Source of the DNA: Curtobacterium citreum
GTDB taxonomy: Bacteria > Actinomycetota > Actinomycetes > Actinomycetales > Microbacteriaceae
NCBI RefSeq assembly: GCF_006715175.1
Contig: NZ_VFMQ01000001.1
Coordinates: forward strand, 992,001-1,056,000
DNA: 64,000 bases
Reading direction: 5' to 3'
Shown here in pieces: positions 16,588 through 26,145 of this stretch. The translations under genes were made by a program, and so were the position numbers. Each line of letters opens with the position of its first letter. Within the stretch, counting starts at the first letter, position 1. The notes below the pieces were generated by a model. That model was not told where the DNA came from. It saw only the letters and a program-made list of their open reading frames with translations, and ran no database searches.

Positions 16588-17115
16588 CTAGGGAACCCAG
16601 CAGTCGTGGATCAAGCCGGTCACGCCGCGCGTCGTGGTGTTCACAGGCGTCGTGATGCTGCGGGTGCGTTCGTTCGACGGCGGCAGCGTGACGACCTTCC
16701 ACCCGACGATCGAGTACGACTTGTCGAGGGCCTGCACGGCGCACTTCGCCTCGGTCCCGGGGTCGACGGACACCTGGGAGTGCACGACGGTCTCGTGGTC
16801 GGAGACGACCTGGTAACCGACGTCCGTGCTGTCGAGCCCGTGCGAGCTCTGGTCGAGCCCGGCCCAGACCACCCAGGCGGCGAACACCACGACCACGGCG
16901 GCGGCGGCCACGATCGCGAGCAGTCGGGAGCGCTTCCGGTTGCCCGCGGTGCGACCGTAGCGGTCGTCCAGGGTCGCCGCGGTGGCGCCGGCCGGAGCGG
17001 TGCGGGTGGCGTCGGGGGCGACGGGGGGAAGCGGTTCGGACAGTTCGGGGCTCCTGGGGTGATTATCCTGGTCCCAGGGTAGGCCACGCCCCGCTGTGCA
17101 CCGCCCGAATCCCAC
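16588..17115 (-). CDS. DUF4307 domain-containing membrane protein
   Basis: Single-pass membrane protein. The diagnostic LDDRYGRT is followed by a basic stretch (NRKRSRLL), one helix (AIVAAAAVVVVFAAWVVWAG) and an outer domain with DVGYQVVSDHETVV and CAVQALDKSYSIVGWKVV. The start is uncertain. GTG 17115 gives 175 residues, but a GATAAT hexamer on the minus strand (17067-17062) and AGGAG (17055-17051) followed after 7 nt by an in-frame CTG at 17043 suggest that translation may begin there with MSEPLPPVAPDA. It is divergent from mca, with shared promoter DNA. Function unknown. Confidence 0.78.
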   Translation of the reverse strand: MGFGRCTAGRGLPWDQDNHPRSPELSEPLPPVAPDATRTAPAGATAATLDDRYGRTAGNRKRSRLLAIVAAAAVVVVFAAWVVWAGLDQSSHGLDSTDVGYQVVSDHETVVHSQVSVDPGTEAKCAVQALDKSYSIVGWKVVTLPPSNERTRSITTPVNTTTRGVTGLIHDCWVP

Positions 17116-17135
17116 TCGTCTCCGAAGGGACCCCC

Positions 17136-18026
17136 GTGCCGTTCCGCCTGCTGGCCGTCCACGCCCACCCCGACGACGAGTCGAGCAAGGGAGCGGCCAC
17201 CGCGGCGAAGTACGTCGCCGAGGGCCACCAGGTCATGGTCGTCTCGTGCACGGGCGGCGAGGCCGGGGACATCCTCAACGACCACCTCGGCGAGCCGGCG
17301 ACGAGCCGCGCGCACCGCGACATGGCCGGGTACCGCCGCACCGAGATGGCCGCCGCGCAGGCCGCGCTCGGGATCGAGCACGTCTGGCTCGGGTACCACG
17401 ACTCCGGGTTGCCCGACGCCGAGCAGGGCGAGACGGTCCGTCCGGGCACGTTCTCCACCGTCCCGCTCGAGTACTCGACCGAGACGCTCGTCCGCGTGGT
17501 CCGTCGGTTCCGTCCGCACGTGCTCGTCACCTACGACGAGAACGGCGGCTACCCGCACCCGGACCACATCCGCACGCACGAGGTCTCGGTCGCCGCCTGG
17601 CGCGACGCCGCGGACCCGACGAAGTACCCGGCGGCCGGCCCGGCGTGGGCGGTGTCGAAGCTCTACTACGAGCGGACGATGAACCCACGGCGCTTCCGGA
17701 CGATCTACGACGCCATGCGGGAGCGGAACCCGGAGGACACGGCGCTCGTGCAGCTCGGCGAGTGGGTCGAGCGCTTCGCGGACCGACCGGACCTGTCCAC
17801 GTCGCACGTCGACGTCCGCGACCACTTCGACGCCCGTGACGCCGCGCTCCGTGCGCACGCGAGCCAGGTGCCGCCGGACAGCGCCTTCTTCTCCTGGCCG
17901 AACGACCTCCTCGCGACGGTGTGGCCCACCGAGGACTACCAGCTCGTCGAGGCACGCGTGCCCACCGACCTGCCGGAGTCCGACCTGTTCGCGGGGATCC
18001 CCGAGGACGAGGACACCACCGCGTGA
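17136..18026 (+). CDS. mca: Mycothiol S-conjugate amidase Mca
   Basis: Zinc hydrolase of 296 residues in the LmbE/PIG-L family. It cleaves mycothiol S-conjugates to mercapturates and GlcN-Ins in detoxification, and its presence implies mycothiol as the cell's thiol. The metal-binding motif AVHAHPDDES is at residues 7-16, and the third ligand lies in GGYPHPDHIRTHE. Between them YHDSGLPDAEQ and FSTVPLEYSTETLVRVVR are typical of Mca rather than MshB. GTG 17136 follows GAAGGGA. The downstream small gene overlaps its stop codon by GTGA, so the two are translationally coupled. Confidence 0.93.
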   Translation: MPFRLLAVHAHPDDESSKGAATAAKYVAEGHQVMVVSCTGGEAGDILNDHLGEPATSRAHRDMAGYRRTEMAAAQAALGIEHVWLGYHDSGLPDAEQGETVRPGTFSTVPLEYSTETLVRVVRRFRPHVLVTYDENGGYPHPDHIRTHEVSVAAWRDAADPTKYPAAGPAWAVSKLYYERTMNPRRFRTIYDAMRERNPEDTALVQLGEWVERFADRPDLSTSHVDVRDHFDARDAALRAHASQVPPDSAFFSWPNDLLATVWPTEDYQLVEARVPTDLPESDLFAGIPEDEDTTA

Positions 18027-18319
18027 GCACCATCACGGCGACGATCATCGCCGCCACGAACCCCAGCCCGAGCCCGTCGACCGTCCCGGACGTCGACGTC
18101 ACCCCCGGCGTCGCGGGCTTCATCGCCATCGCGGTCGTCGCCGTGGTGACGATCCTGCTCGTGGTCGACATGACGCGTCGCATCCGGCGGACGCGCTACC
18201 GCGCCGAGATCCGGGAGCGCCTGGAGCAGGGCGACGCCGGGACCGCGACGGACGAGCCGGAGCGGCGGTCGGCCGAGGACGGCCGCACCGACGTGGGCGA
18301 CGACACCGAACGCGGGTAG
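18023..18319 (+). CDS. Small single-pass membrane protein, coupled to mca
   Basis: A 98-residue hypothetical protein. An outer Ser/Pro-rich N-terminus (PSPSPSTVPDVDVTPG) is followed by one membrane helix (AGFIAIAVVAVVTILLVVD), a basic stop-transfer segment (RRIRRTRYR) and an acidic cytoplasmic tail. Its GTG overlaps the mca TGA (GTGA), and the frame has normal codon bias, so it is very likely real. Similar small membrane proteins follow mca in related genomes; I know no function. Confidence 0.78.
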   Translation: MSTITATIIAATNPSPSPSTVPDVDVTPGVAGFIAIAVVAVVTILLVVDMTRRIRRTRYRAEIRERLEQGDAGTATDEPERRSAEDGRTDVGDDTERG

Positions 18320-18338
18320 AAGGCACCACCGACGGACT

Positions 18339-18424
18339 GGCGCGGCCCGCTCAGCGGTGACGCGCCAGCGGCACGCGGGCCGCGCCGACCGAGCTTGCGA
18401 GGGAGGCGTGGCGGGACCGCCACG
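18339..18424. terminator. Two hairpins between convergent genes
   Basis: GGCGCGGCCCGC (18339-18350) pairs perfectly with GCGGGCCGCGCC (18375-18386). Then CGTGGCGG (18407-18414) pairs with CCGCCACG (18417-18424), inside an imperfect GAGGCG/CGCCTC extension. They separate the 18023 gene from the converging hemolysin III gene. Confidence 0.6.
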
Positions 18425-18455
18425 CGCCTCGCGTCCGTGACGCGCCCCGGAACGG

Positions 18456-19151
18456 TCAGCGCACCGGGTGCAGCGCCACGATGAGCACACCCACCCACTG
18501 GGCGGCGAAGGCCACGACCGTCAGGGCGTGGAAGACCTCGTGGAACCCGAACACCGTCGGGGCGGGGTCGGGACGCTTGAAGCCGTACACGAGCGCACCG
18601 AGGATGTAGGCGAGCCCGCCGGAGAGCACCAGGACCGTCATCGGGACGCTCGCGGCGAAGAACTGCGGCAGCAGCCCCAGCGCGGCGCATCCGAGCACGA
18701 GGTAGATCGGGACGTACAGCCAGCGCGGCGCACCGATCCACAGCACGCGGAACGCGATGCCCAGCGCGGCGCCGGACCACATCACCCAGAGCACGACGAC
18801 CATCAGCGTGTGCGGCAGGGCGCAGATCGCGATCGGCGTGTACGTGCCGGCGATGAGCAGCAGGATGTTCGTGTGGTCGATCCGCTTGAGGACCTTCTTG
18901 ACCGTCGGCCCCCACGGGAACCGGTGGTACGTCGCGGAGACGCCGAACAGCAGCAGGGACGACGCCATGAAGACGGCGCTCCCGGCCTTCGCGGCCGCAC
19001 TGTCGGCGAGCGTGATGAGCACGACGCCCATCGCGACGGCGAACGGGAACGTGCCGAGGTGGATCCACCCGCGCCAGGCCGGACGGGGCGGCTCGGTGAC
19101 GGCTTCCTCGGTGAACGGGACGTGGGGGAGGGTCGCGGTCTCGTCCTGCAT
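18456..19151 (-). CDS. Hemolysin III family (TrhA/PAQR) membrane protein
   Basis: Seven-helix membrane protein of 231 residues. Family landmarks are SATYHRFPWG (helix 2 end, conserved Ser and His), RIDHTNILLLIAGTYTPI (conserved Asp and His), and the C-terminal GFHEVFHALTVVAF with two more His residues that form the metal site of PAQR-type proteins. Bacterial members act in membrane-lipid homeostasis; haemolytic activity is mostly historical. TACTGT on the minus strand (19163-19158) ends 6 nt before the ATG, giving a leaderless start. Confidence 0.9.
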   Translation of the reverse strand: MQDETATLPHVPFTEEAVTEPPRPAWRGWIHLGTFPFAVAMGVVLITLADSAAAKAGSAVFMASSLLLFGVSATYHRFPWGPTVKKVLKRIDHTNILLLIAGTYTPIAICALPHTLMVVVLWVMWSGAALGIAFRVLWIGAPRWLYVPIYLVLGCAALGLLPQFFAASVPMTVLVLSGGLAYILGALVYGFKRPDPAPTVFGFHEVFHALTVVAFAAQWVGVLIVALHPVR

Positions 19152-19208
19152 GGGGCGACAGTAGGGCCACTGCCCGAACGGCAGCCGAACATCGGAGGAT
19201 CGGTGCAC

Positions 19209-19214
19209 TACAGT
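19209..19214 (+). promoter_or_regulatory. -10 element of the prenyl transferase gene (TACAGT)
   Basis: TACAGT ends 6 nt before GTG 19221 with no Shine-Dalgarno sequence, and this decides the start of the gene. Confidence 0.5.
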
Positions 19215-19220
19215 CGTGCC

Positions 19221-20006
19221 GTGAGCGGCAGGGTGCAGTGGGCCGGGCGCGGGATCCTCTACCGCGCCTACCAGCGTCGTATCCGCCGCCAGATCGACGG
19301 ACAGGCGATGCCGAAGCACGTCGCCATGATCGTCGACGGAAACCGCCGCTGGGCGAAGCAGCTCGGACTCGAGTCCGCGGCGCACGGACACCGGGCCGGC
19401 GCGGCGAAGATCCCCGAGTTCCTGGACTGGTGCGACGACCTCGGCATCGAGGTCGTGACGCTGTACCTGCTGTCGTCGGACAACCTGACCGGCCGTGGCG
19501 GCGAGGAACTCGAGCAGCTCATCGGCATCATCGCCGACCTGGCCGGCACGCTCGCCGACCACCGCGACTGGCGCGTCCAGCACGTCGGGGCGAACGAGGG
19601 GCTGCCCACGGCGCTCGTCGACGCGCTCGAGACCGCCGAGGCGAAGACCGCGGAGCACACCGGCCTGCACGTCAACCTGGCGGTCGGCTACGGCGGCCGC
19701 CGCGAGATCGCGGACGCCATGCGGAGCATCGTGCGGGCGCACGGCGAGGGCGGCGGCACGCTCGACACCCTGGCCGAGGTGCTGACCCCGGAGCTCATCG
19801 GCGACCACCTGTACACGCAGGGGCAGCCGGACCCGGACCTCGTGATCCGGACGTCGGGCGAGCAGCGGCTCTCCGACTTCATGCTGTGGCAGAGCGCGCA
19901 CAGCGAGTTCTACTTCGTCGAGGCCTTCTACCCGGACCTGCGCGAGGTGGACTTCCTGCGCGCCGTCCGCGACTTCGGCCTGCGGTCCCGACGCTTCGGC
20001 GGCTGA
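19221..20006 (+). CDS. uppS: Isoprenyl transferase (cis-prenyl transferase, UPP synthase family)
   Basis: Makes Z-polyprenyl diphosphates from isopentenyl diphosphate for cell-wall lipid carriers. It has 261 residues. The diphosphate-binding HVAMIVDGNRRWAK is at about 34-47, AHGHRAGAAKI follows, then the helix with LYLLSSDNL. The C-terminal RTSGEQRLSDFMLWQ and AFYPDLREVDFLRAVRDF close the active site. DGNRRWAK is the form of the short-chain Z-FPP/decaprenyl synthase group (Rv1086-like), so the chain length may be short. GTG 19221 is set by the TACAGT element; longer starts lie upstream of the promoter. Confidence 0.92.
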   Translation: MSGRVQWAGRGILYRAYQRRIRRQIDGQAMPKHVAMIVDGNRRWAKQLGLESAAHGHRAGAAKIPEFLDWCDDLGIEVVTLYLLSSDNLTGRGGEELEQLIGIIADLAGTLADHRDWRVQHVGANEGLPTALVDALETAEAKTAEHTGLHVNLAVGYGGRREIADAMRSIVRAHGEGGGTLDTLAEVLTPELIGDHLYTQGQPDPDLVIRTSGEQRLSDFMLWQSAHSEFYFVEAFYPDLREVDFLRAVRDFGLRSRRFGG

Positions 20007-20136
20007 GGGCGCGCCGGAGCCGTCCTGCGGTCGCCGCTCGCGCCGCGTCCTCCGGTGCGTCCGGCGGCCTGCGTTCGCCCGCGCCCGGGCATCCCAGTAC
20101 ACTCACAGGGTTCTCCACCCACGGAAGGTTGCCCCT

Positions 20137-21246
20137 GTGAACACCACCGAGTACGCCGCCGGCTTCGCCGAGGAGCCCGGCTACCTCGACCACGCCGCGT
20201 TCGGTCCCGTGCAGACCGCGGTGCTCGAGGAGCAGCGCGTGCTCGGGACCATCCAGGAGCACATGCGCTTCGGCGCCATGGAGACGCTCGACGAGCAGGA
20301 CGCCCGTGTCCGGACGGTCGCCGCGCGGCTGGTCGGCCGGCGTGAGGACCAGGTCGTCTCCCAGACCGCGACGACCCCGGGGCTGCTGCACACCGCGTTC
20401 GGCCTGACCGGTGGCGTGCTCGTCGCCGCGGACGAGTACCCGTCGCTGCCCCTCGCCCTCGCGAGCGCCGCCTCGGCCACGGGCGGCCGCGTGCAGCCCG
20501 TCGTCGTCGAGTCCGGCGCCGGGTGGATGACGCCGTCGCTCATCGCGTCGCGGCTCTCGGACGACGTCACCGCGGTCGCCGTGTCCCTCGTGGACTGGCA
20601 GACCGGGTACCTCGCCGACCTCGCCGCGATCCGCGAGGTCATCGGCGACCGGCTCCTGATCGTCGACGCGATCCAGGGCTTCGGCGTCGTGGACGCCCCG
20701 TACGAGCTCGCGGACGTCGTCGCGACCGGCGGGCAGAAGTGGCTGCACGCCGGCTGGGGCACGGGCTTCACGGCCTTCAGCGACCGCGCCCTGAACCGCC
20801 TGCGCCCGGCGCTGTCCGGCCCGCAGGGCACCACCGGTTGGCCGACCGAGGTGCCCTCGGTGAAGCCCGGGGCCGCCGGGTTCCAGATGACCAGGACCGA
20901 TCCGGTCGCCCAGGCCCGCACGGCCGTCGCGCTCGAACGGCTCGTGTCCGTCGGCGTGGCCGCGGTGCAGGAGCAGGTCGCCGAGCGGGTCGAGCGGGTC
21001 TTCGACATCGCCGACGAGTTCGGGCTGTCCGTCGAGTCGAGCCGCGACCCGCGCGAGCGCGCCGGGATCGTCGTGCTCCGGCCGCCGCAGGGCCGTCTCA
21101 CGGCGCTGTCCGCCGCCTTCCACAACCACGGGGTCACCGCCACGACGCGGCTCGGGGTCGCCCGGGTGTCGGTGTTCGCGTCCACGACGGACGAGACGCT
21201 CGACATGTTCCGCGACGCCTGCCTGTCCTACGCGACCATGCAGTGA
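20137..21246 (+). CDS. Class V aminotransferase family PLP protein
   Basis: A 369-residue PLP enzyme of the cysteine desulfurase/isopenicillin-epimerase-like fold. The PLP lysine is K201 in ATGGQKWLHAGWGTGF, preceded by the aspartate in LIVDAIQGFGVVD. The N-terminus GYLDHAAFGPV and the C-terminal arginine motif GVTATTRLGVARVSVF complete the fold. The substrate cannot be told. TACACT at 20098-20103 and GGAAGG at 20122-20127 precede the GTG. It stands alone between uppS and the PhoH gene. Confidence 0.85.
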   Translation: MNTTEYAAGFAEEPGYLDHAAFGPVQTAVLEEQRVLGTIQEHMRFGAMETLDEQDARVRTVAARLVGRREDQVVSQTATTPGLLHTAFGLTGGVLVAADEYPSLPLALASAASATGGRVQPVVVESGAGWMTPSLIASRLSDDVTAVAVSLVDWQTGYLADLAAIREVIGDRLLIVDAIQGFGVVDAPYELADVVATGGQKWLHAGWGTGFTAFSDRALNRLRPALSGPQGTTGWPTEVPSVKPGAAGFQMTRTDPVAQARTAVALERLVSVGVAAVQEQVAERVERVFDIADEFGLSVESSRDPRERAGIVVLRPPQGRLTALSAAFHNHGVTATTRLGVARVSVFASTTDETLDMFRDACLSYATMQ

Positions 21247-21507
21247 TGCCGGTCGCGCAGGTGCGCGCGGACGGACGCGAGCCGCGCGGCGGCGTCGCCT
21301 CGAGCCTCCAGGCCGGAACTGTCCCGTTCACGTGACCGTAACCTGCCGAACAGCGTGTCGGGATGCCGCTGTCGGAGGGCGGACGTAGCTTGGCCCCATC
21401 GGGCACCGCGCCCGATCGAAGCGGCCACAGTCGGTGCTTCGGGACCCGCTCCACGGCCGCGTCGAGGACAGTGACCGGGCCGCGCGCGGCCCGGGGATGG
21501 AGTGGTC

Positions 21508-22863
21508 GTGACCTCTCAGAACGTCTCTCGCGGAACCCAGCAGCACCACACCGCGGACTCGTCCACCTCGGTCGCCCAGCGCACGTTCGTGCTCGACACA
21601 TCGGTGCTCCTCAGCGATCCGCGGGCGTTGTTCCGCTTCGCCGAGCACGCGGTCGTCCTGCCCGTCGTCGTCGTCAGCGAACTGGAGGCCAAGCGCAACG
21701 ACCCGGAGATCGGGTACTTCGCGCGGCAGGCCCTCCGACTCCTCGACGAGCTGCGCATCGAACACGAACGACTCGACTTCCCGATCGCCCTCGCCGACGG
21801 CGGGTCGTTCCGGGTCGAGCTGAACCACTCCAACCAGTCGGTGCTGCCCTCGGGCCTGCAGCTCGGTGACAACGACTCCCGGATCCTCGCGGTCGCGATG
21901 AACCTGGCGAACGACGGACTCGACGTCGTCGTCGTGTCGAAGGACCTGCCGCTCCGGGTCAAGGCGTCGTCGATCGGCATGGCGGCGGAGGAGTACCGCG
22001 CCGAGCTCGCCGTCGACTCCGGCTACACGGGCATCACCGACCTGCAGGTGTCGGGCGAGCAGATGGCCGACCTGTACGAGCGCGAGGAGGTCCCGTCGTC
22101 GCAGCTCGCCGGTGTCCCGGTCAACACGGGGGTCGTCATCCACTCGGAGCGCGGGTCGGCCCTCGGCCGGGTGCACACCGCCGGGTCCGTCGCCCTGGTG
22201 CGCGGGGACCGCGAGGTCTTCGGGCTCCGTGGGCGCTCGGCGGAGCAGCGGCTCGCGATCGACGCCCTGCTCGACCCGGAGATCGGCATCGTCTCGCTCG
22301 GCGGGTCAGCGGGCACCGGCAAGTCGGCGCTCGCGCTCTGCGCCGGGCTCGAGGCCGTCCTCGAACGGCAGCAGCACAAGAAGATCATGGTGTTCCGGCC
22401 GCTCTACGCGGTGGGCGGCCAGGAGCTCGGCTTCCTGCCCGGCGACGCCAACGAGAAGATGAACCCGTGGGCGCAGGCGGTGTTCGACACCCTCGGCGCG
22501 CTGGTGTCCGACAACGTCCTGGACGAGGTCGTCGAGCGCGGCATGCTCGAGGTGCTCCCGCTGACCCACATCCGCGGGCGCTCCCTGCACGACGCGTTCG
22601 TGATCGTCGACGAGGCACAGTCCCTCGAGCGCAACGTCCTGCTCACCATGCTCTCGCGCATCGGGCAGAACTCGCGGGTGGTCCTGACGCACGACGTGGC
22701 GCAGCGGGACAACCTGCGCGTCGGGCGGCACGACGGGGTCGCGTCGGTCATCGAGCGGCTGAAGGGGCACCCGCTGTTCGCGCACGTCACGCTGACGCGC
22801 TCCGAGCGTTCGGCGATCGCAGCGCTCGTGACGGACCTGCTCGACTCGCCGGACCTGGTGTAG
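21508..22863 (+). CDS. PIN-PhoH fusion (PhoH2-type RNA helicase/RNase)
   Basis: A 451-residue two-domain protein. The N-terminal PIN nuclease domain starts at [13 protein letters not shown] and carries acidic metal ligands in SELEAKRND and [11 protein letters not shown]. The C-terminal PhoH ATPase has Walker [12 protein letters not shown] near residue 270 and Walker [13 protein letters not shown]. PhoH2 proteins of mycobacteria unwind and cleave RNA and are often tied to a small antitoxin-like gene. No such gene is seen directly upstream here. GTG 21508 has GGAG at a good distance; GTG 21502 would add two residues. A 22-bp hairpin follows. Confidence 0.93.
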   Translation: MTSQNVSRGTQQHHTADSSTSVAQRTFVLDTSVLLSDPRALFRFAEHAVVLPVVVVSELEAKRNDPEIGYFARQALRLLDELRIEHERLDFPIALADGGSFRVELNHSNQSVLPSGLQLGDNDSRILAVAMNLANDGLDVVVVSKDLPLRVKASSIGMAAEEYRAELAVDSGYTGITDLQVSGEQMADLYEREEVPSSQLAGVPVNTGVVIHSERGSALGRVHTAGSVALVRGDREVFGLRGRSAEQRLAIDALLDPEIGIVSLGGSAGTGKSALALCAGLEAVLERQQHKKIMVFRPLYAVGGQELGFLPGDANEKMNPWAQAVFDTLGALVSDNVLDEVVERGMLEVLPLTHIRGRSLHDAFVIVDEAQSLERNVLLTMLSRIGQNSRVVLTHDVAQRDNLRVGRHDGVASVIERLKGHPLFAHVTLTRSERSAIAALVTDLLDSPDLV

Positions 22864-22887
22864 CGCGCGGGGCGGACGCGACCCCGG

Positions 22888-22935
22888 GACGGACGGGAGG
22901 CACGGTGCCAGCCGGCACCGTGCCTCCCGTCCGTC
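22888..22935. terminator. Bidirectional terminator, 22-bp perfect stem
   Basis: Left arm 22888-22909 and right arm 22914-22935 are perfectly complementary around an AGCC loop. The arms contain GGACGGGAGGCACGG and its complement. It stands between the convergent PIN-PhoH gene and fumC and is the longest member of the GGACGGGAGGC family. Confidence 0.85.
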
Positions 22936-22949
22936 GGTGGGTGCGCCCG

Positions 22950-24380
22950 TCAGTTCGGGTGCGTCATCGACAGCACGTCCAGAGCGCTGTCGAGCTGCTC
23001 CTCGGTGACCTCGCCCCGCTCGACGTGGCCGAGGGCCACGACGGCCTCACGCACGGTGATGCCCTCGGCGACGGCGTACTTCGCGACCTTCGCGGCGGCC
23101 TCGTAGCCGATGACCCGGTTGAGCGGCGTCACGATCGACGGCGACGACTCGGCGAAGGCCCGCGCGCGCTCGAGGTTCGCCTGCAGCCCGTCGATCGTCT
23201 TGTCGGCGAGGACCCGCGAGCTGTTCGCGAGCAGGCGGATCGACTCGAGGAGCGCGGTGCCCATCACCGGGATCGCGACGTTCAGCTCGAACGCGCCCGA
23301 GGCCCCGGCCCACGCGATGGTGGCGTCGTTGCCGATCACGCGCGCGGCGACCATGAGCGTGGCCTCGGGGATGACCGGGTTGACCTTGCCGGGCATGATC
23401 GACGACCCCGGCTGCAGGTCGGGGATGTGCAGCTCGCCCAGGCCGGTGTTCGGACCGGAGCCCATCCAGCGCAGGTCGTTGTTGATCTTCGTCAGGCTGA
23501 CCGCGATGACCTTGAGCGCGCCGGACGCCTCGACCAGGGCGTCACGCGCGCCCTGCGCCTCGAAGTGGTCGAGCGCCTCGGTGATCGGCAGCCCGGTGTC
23601 GGACGCCAGCTGCGCGATGACGCGCTGCGGGAAGCCCTTCGGGGTGTTGATGCCGGTGCCGACCGCGGTGCCGCCGAGCGGGACCTCGGCGACGCGGGGG
23701 AGCGTCGCCTGCACCCGCTCGACCCCGAGCCGGACCTGGCGCGCGTAGCCGCCGAACTCCTGGCCGAGGGTGACCGGCGTCGCGTCCATCAGGTGCGTGC
23801 GGCCGGACTTCACCGCGTCGGCCCAGAGCGTCGCCTTGGCCTCGAGGGACTCGGCGAGGTGCTCGAGCGCCGGGACGAGGGTGCGGATGAGCGCCTCGGT
23901 CACGGCGACGTGCACGGAGGTCGGGAACACGTCGTTCGAGGACTGCGACGCGTTGACGTGGTCGTTCGGGTGCACGTCCGACCCGGCGATCCGGGTGGCG
24001 AGCGTCGCGAGGACCTCGTTCATGTTCATGTTCGACGAGGTGCCGCTGCCGGTCTGGTAGACGTCGACCGGGAACTGGTCGTGGTGCTGCCCGCCGATGA
24101 CAGCGTCCGCGGCCTGCGCGATCGCGTCCGAGACGGCCGGGTCGACGATGCCGAGCTCGCCGTTGACGACCGCGGCGGCGCGCTTGATCCGGGCGAGCGC
24201 GACGATCTGCGCCGACTCGAGGCCGGCACCGGAGATCGGGAAGTTCTCGACGGCACGCTGGGTCTGGGCGCGGTAGAGCGCCGACGCCGGTACCCGGACC
24301 TCGCCCATGGTGTCGTGCTCGATGCGGTAGTCGCCCTCGGGGGTGCTGTCCGGGGCGGTGGTCGCGGTGGTGTCGGTCAC
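22950..24380 (-). CDS. fumC: Class II fumarate hydratase
   Basis: Interconverts fumarate and malate in the TCA cycle as a homotetramer. It has 476 residues. Active-site blocks are visible: [53 protein letters not shown] with the catalytic histidine, and the lyase signature [15 protein letters not shown]. The GTG start lies after AGGAAGGACC on the minus strand. It follows the carbonic anhydrase gene on the same strand with about 95 nt between, so they may share a transcript. Confidence 0.96.
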   Translation of the reverse strand: MTDTTATTAPDSTPEGDYRIEHDTMGEVRVPASALYRAQTQRAVENFPISGAGLESAQIVALARIKRAAAVVNGELGIVDPAVSDAIAQAADAVIGGQHHDQFPVDVYQTGSGTSSNMNMNEVLATLATRIAGSDVHPNDHVNASQSSNDVFPTSVHVAVTEALIRTLVPALEHLAESLEAKATLWADAVKSGRTHLMDATPVTLGQEFGGYARQVRLGVERVQATLPRVAEVPLGGTAVGTGINTPKGFPQRVIAQLASDTGLPITEALDHFEAQGARDALVEASGALKVIAVSLTKINNDLRWMGSGPNTGLGELHIPDLQPGSSIMPGKVNPVIPEATLMVAARVIGNDATIAWAGASGAFELNVAIPVMGTALLESIRLLANSSRVLADKTIDGLQANLERARAFAESSPSIVTPLNRVIGYEAAAKVAKYAVAEGITVREAVVALGHVERGEVTEEQLDSALDVLSMTHPN

Positions 24381-24475
24381 GTCGTCGTGGTCCTTCCTGT
24401 CGTGCTCGCCGGCGCGGTCGCGTCGACGCGGTCGTACGGTCCCGTCGGTGTCGGGGCCTGCGTCGTCGGCGCCGG

Positions 24476-25090
24476 TCAGGCCTGTCCGACTACGGTGTCG
24501 ATGGAGACCTCGCCGGTCCCCAGGTCGTAGGTCGCGCCGACGACCGCGAGCCGTCCCTCGGCGATCGCGTCCGAGACGGCGCCGGAGCGCTCGATCACCT
24601 GGCGGAGCGTGGCCTCGAGATGGGCGGCGCCGACGGCTTCCTGCGGCAGGTCGGCGTCGGTGGTGCGGACCTGCTCGACACTCGGCGCGATGGCGTCGAC
24701 GAGGGCCTGCAGGTGCGGCGCGGGCACCGGCTCACCGGAGCGGGCGGCGGCGACCGCTCCGCAGCGGGTGTGGCGGAGCACGACGACGAGCGGCGTGCCG
24801 AGCGCCACGACCGCGAACTCGATCGAGCCGAGGACGACGTCGTCGACGATCTGCCCGGCGTTGCGGATCGCGAAGAGGTCGCCGATACCGGCGTCGAAGA
24901 CGTGCTCGAACGGCACGCGCGAGTCGGAGCACCCGAGGACGGTGGCGAACGGAGCCTGCGAACCGGTGAGCTCACCACGGCGGTCCGGGTCGATCCGGCC
25001 GGTGCGGCGCTTGTCGGCGGCGAAGCGGGCGTTGCCCTCGACGAGCAGGCGGAGGGCCTCGGACGGGGTGGCGGCGGCGCGGTCGGGCAT
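24476..25090 (-). CDS. Beta-class carbonic anhydrase
   Basis: Zinc enzyme of 204 residues interconverting CO2 and bicarbonate. Zinc ligands are C54 in LGCSDSRVP and H107/C110 in [11 protein letters not shown], with the catalytic D56-R58 dyad in the same CSDSR. The motif [12 protein letters not shown] is also typical. ATG 25090 starts [16 protein letters not shown], where the conserved helix begins; the longer frame extends into the DUF4245 gene and is not supported. It is the fourth gene of the minus-strand series xseA-xseB-DUF4245-carbonic anhydrase. Confidence 0.93.
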   Translation of the reverse strand: MPDRAAATPSEALRLLVEGNARFAADKRRTGRIDPDRRGELTGSQAPFATVLGCSDSRVPFEHVFDAGIGDLFAIRNAGQIVDDVVLGSIEFAVVALGTPLVVVLRHTRCGAVAAARSGEPVPAPHLQALVDAIAPSVEQVRTTDADLPQEAVGAAHLEATLRQVIERSGAVSDAIAEGRLAVVGATYDLGTGEVSIDTVVGQA

Positions 25091-25127
25091 GGGCTTCCTC
25101 GGGGTCGGGTGGGCTGCGTCGGGTGGG

Positions 25128-25766
25128 TCACTGCTGCGCGAACTGCTTCGACACGGCCGTGGCGACGGTCGTGAAGGACGCGTCGTCGGCGGTGCCGGAC
25201 AGGACGATGGTGTTCCGGTCGAAGGTACCGACCAGCGAGTACGCGTGGTTGCCCGCGTCCTTGCCCTCGGCTCGCCGGTCGTACACGGTCCACTTCGTGC
25301 CCGCGATGGTGCGGTCACCGGTGGACGGCTTCTGGTCGAGCTGGTTCGCGACCCACGAGGCGTTCGCGTCGATGCCCTGCTGCAGGCCGATGTACTGCTT
25401 GTCGGGCGTGATCAGGCCGACCGTCCAGACCTTGACCTCGTCGGAGGTCTTGTCCTGGAAGTCGGCGCGGTTGGCGCTGTAGTCCTTCGGCAGGTCCGGG
25501 GCGGCGAGGGTCACGCCGGGGACGTTCGCCTGCGACGCGATCTGCTGGTAGTCGACGGTCCGGTCCACGGTCTGGTCGGGGCGGACCACGACGAGCACCA
25601 GGAACAGCACGATGCCGAGTGAGGCGATGAGGGCGAGCACGAGGTTGAACGCCGTCTGGTGCTCACGACGGGTGCGGCGTGCGGCGTCCTTGCGCGCCCA
25701 GGTCTCCTCAGCCGTCTCGGGGCGGCCGAGCTCGGCGACGATCGGGCGGCCGTCGGCGTCGGTCAC
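25128..25766 (-). CDS. DUF4245 domain-containing membrane protein
   Basis: A 212-residue single-pass protein. A cytoplasmic N-terminus ending in RRTRREHQTAFN leads into one helix (LVLALIASLGIVLFLVLVVVRP). The outer domain has VPGVTLAAPDLPKDYSANRADF, WTVGLITPDKQYIGLQQG and GTKWTVYDRRAEG, which mark DUF4245, a family without assigned function. The GTG at 25766 overlaps the xseB stop (GTGA), so it is coupled to xseB. This exonuclease VII neighbourhood is common in Actinobacteria. Confidence 0.88.
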   Translation of the reverse strand: MTDADGRPIVAELGRPETAEETWARKDAARRTRREHQTAFNLVLALIASLGIVLFLVLVVVRPDQTVDRTVDYQQIASQANVPGVTLAAPDLPKDYSANRADFQDKTSDEVKVWTVGLITPDKQYIGLQQGIDANASWVANQLDQKPSTGDRTIAGTKWTVYDRRAEGKDAGNHAYSLVGTFDRNTIVLSGTADDASFTTVATAVSKQFAQQ

Positions 25767-26032
25767 CGGTCCGCTCCGTCCTGGTCGCCCGCTCCGTCCG
25801 CGTTCGCACCGGCGGTGGAGGCACGGGCGGCGTCGAGCCGGGCGCGGGCGCCGACCAGCCACTCCTCGCACCGGGCGGCGAGGGACTCCCCGCGCTCCCA
25901 CAGCGCCAGCGAACGCTCGAGCGTCGCGGACCCCTGCTCGAGCTCCGTGACGACGCGCACGAGTTCGTCGCGCGCCGCTTCGTAGCTCAGCGACTGCACG
26001 TCGGACGGCACGGGTTCCTGCTGGGTCGACAC
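25763..26032 (-). CDS. xseB: Exodeoxyribonuclease VII small subunit
   Basis: An 89-residue helical subunit that binds several-fold to XseA to form exonuclease VII, which degrades single-stranded DNA. The diagnostic stretch is LSYEAARDELVRVVTELEQG followed by TLERSLALWERGESLAARCEEWL. The tail is Ala/Asp-rich. TAGGAT on the minus strand (26044-26039) ends 6 nt before GTG 26032 and 3 nt before GTG 26035; I take 26032 as the leaderless start. Confidence 0.93.
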   Translation of the reverse strand: MSTQQEPVPSDVQSLSYEAARDELVRVVTELEQGSATLERSLALWERGESLAARCEEWLVGARARLDAARASTAGANADGAGDQDGADR

Positions 26033-26145
26033 CACTCGATCCTACCGAGCACCCTCCGACGCGGCGTACCGGCGGCCGGACCGGTGGAGAACGGTGCGGC
26101 GCCGGATCCCGCGGCCCGCGGCGCCGGGCGCGTCCGGCTCGGCGG

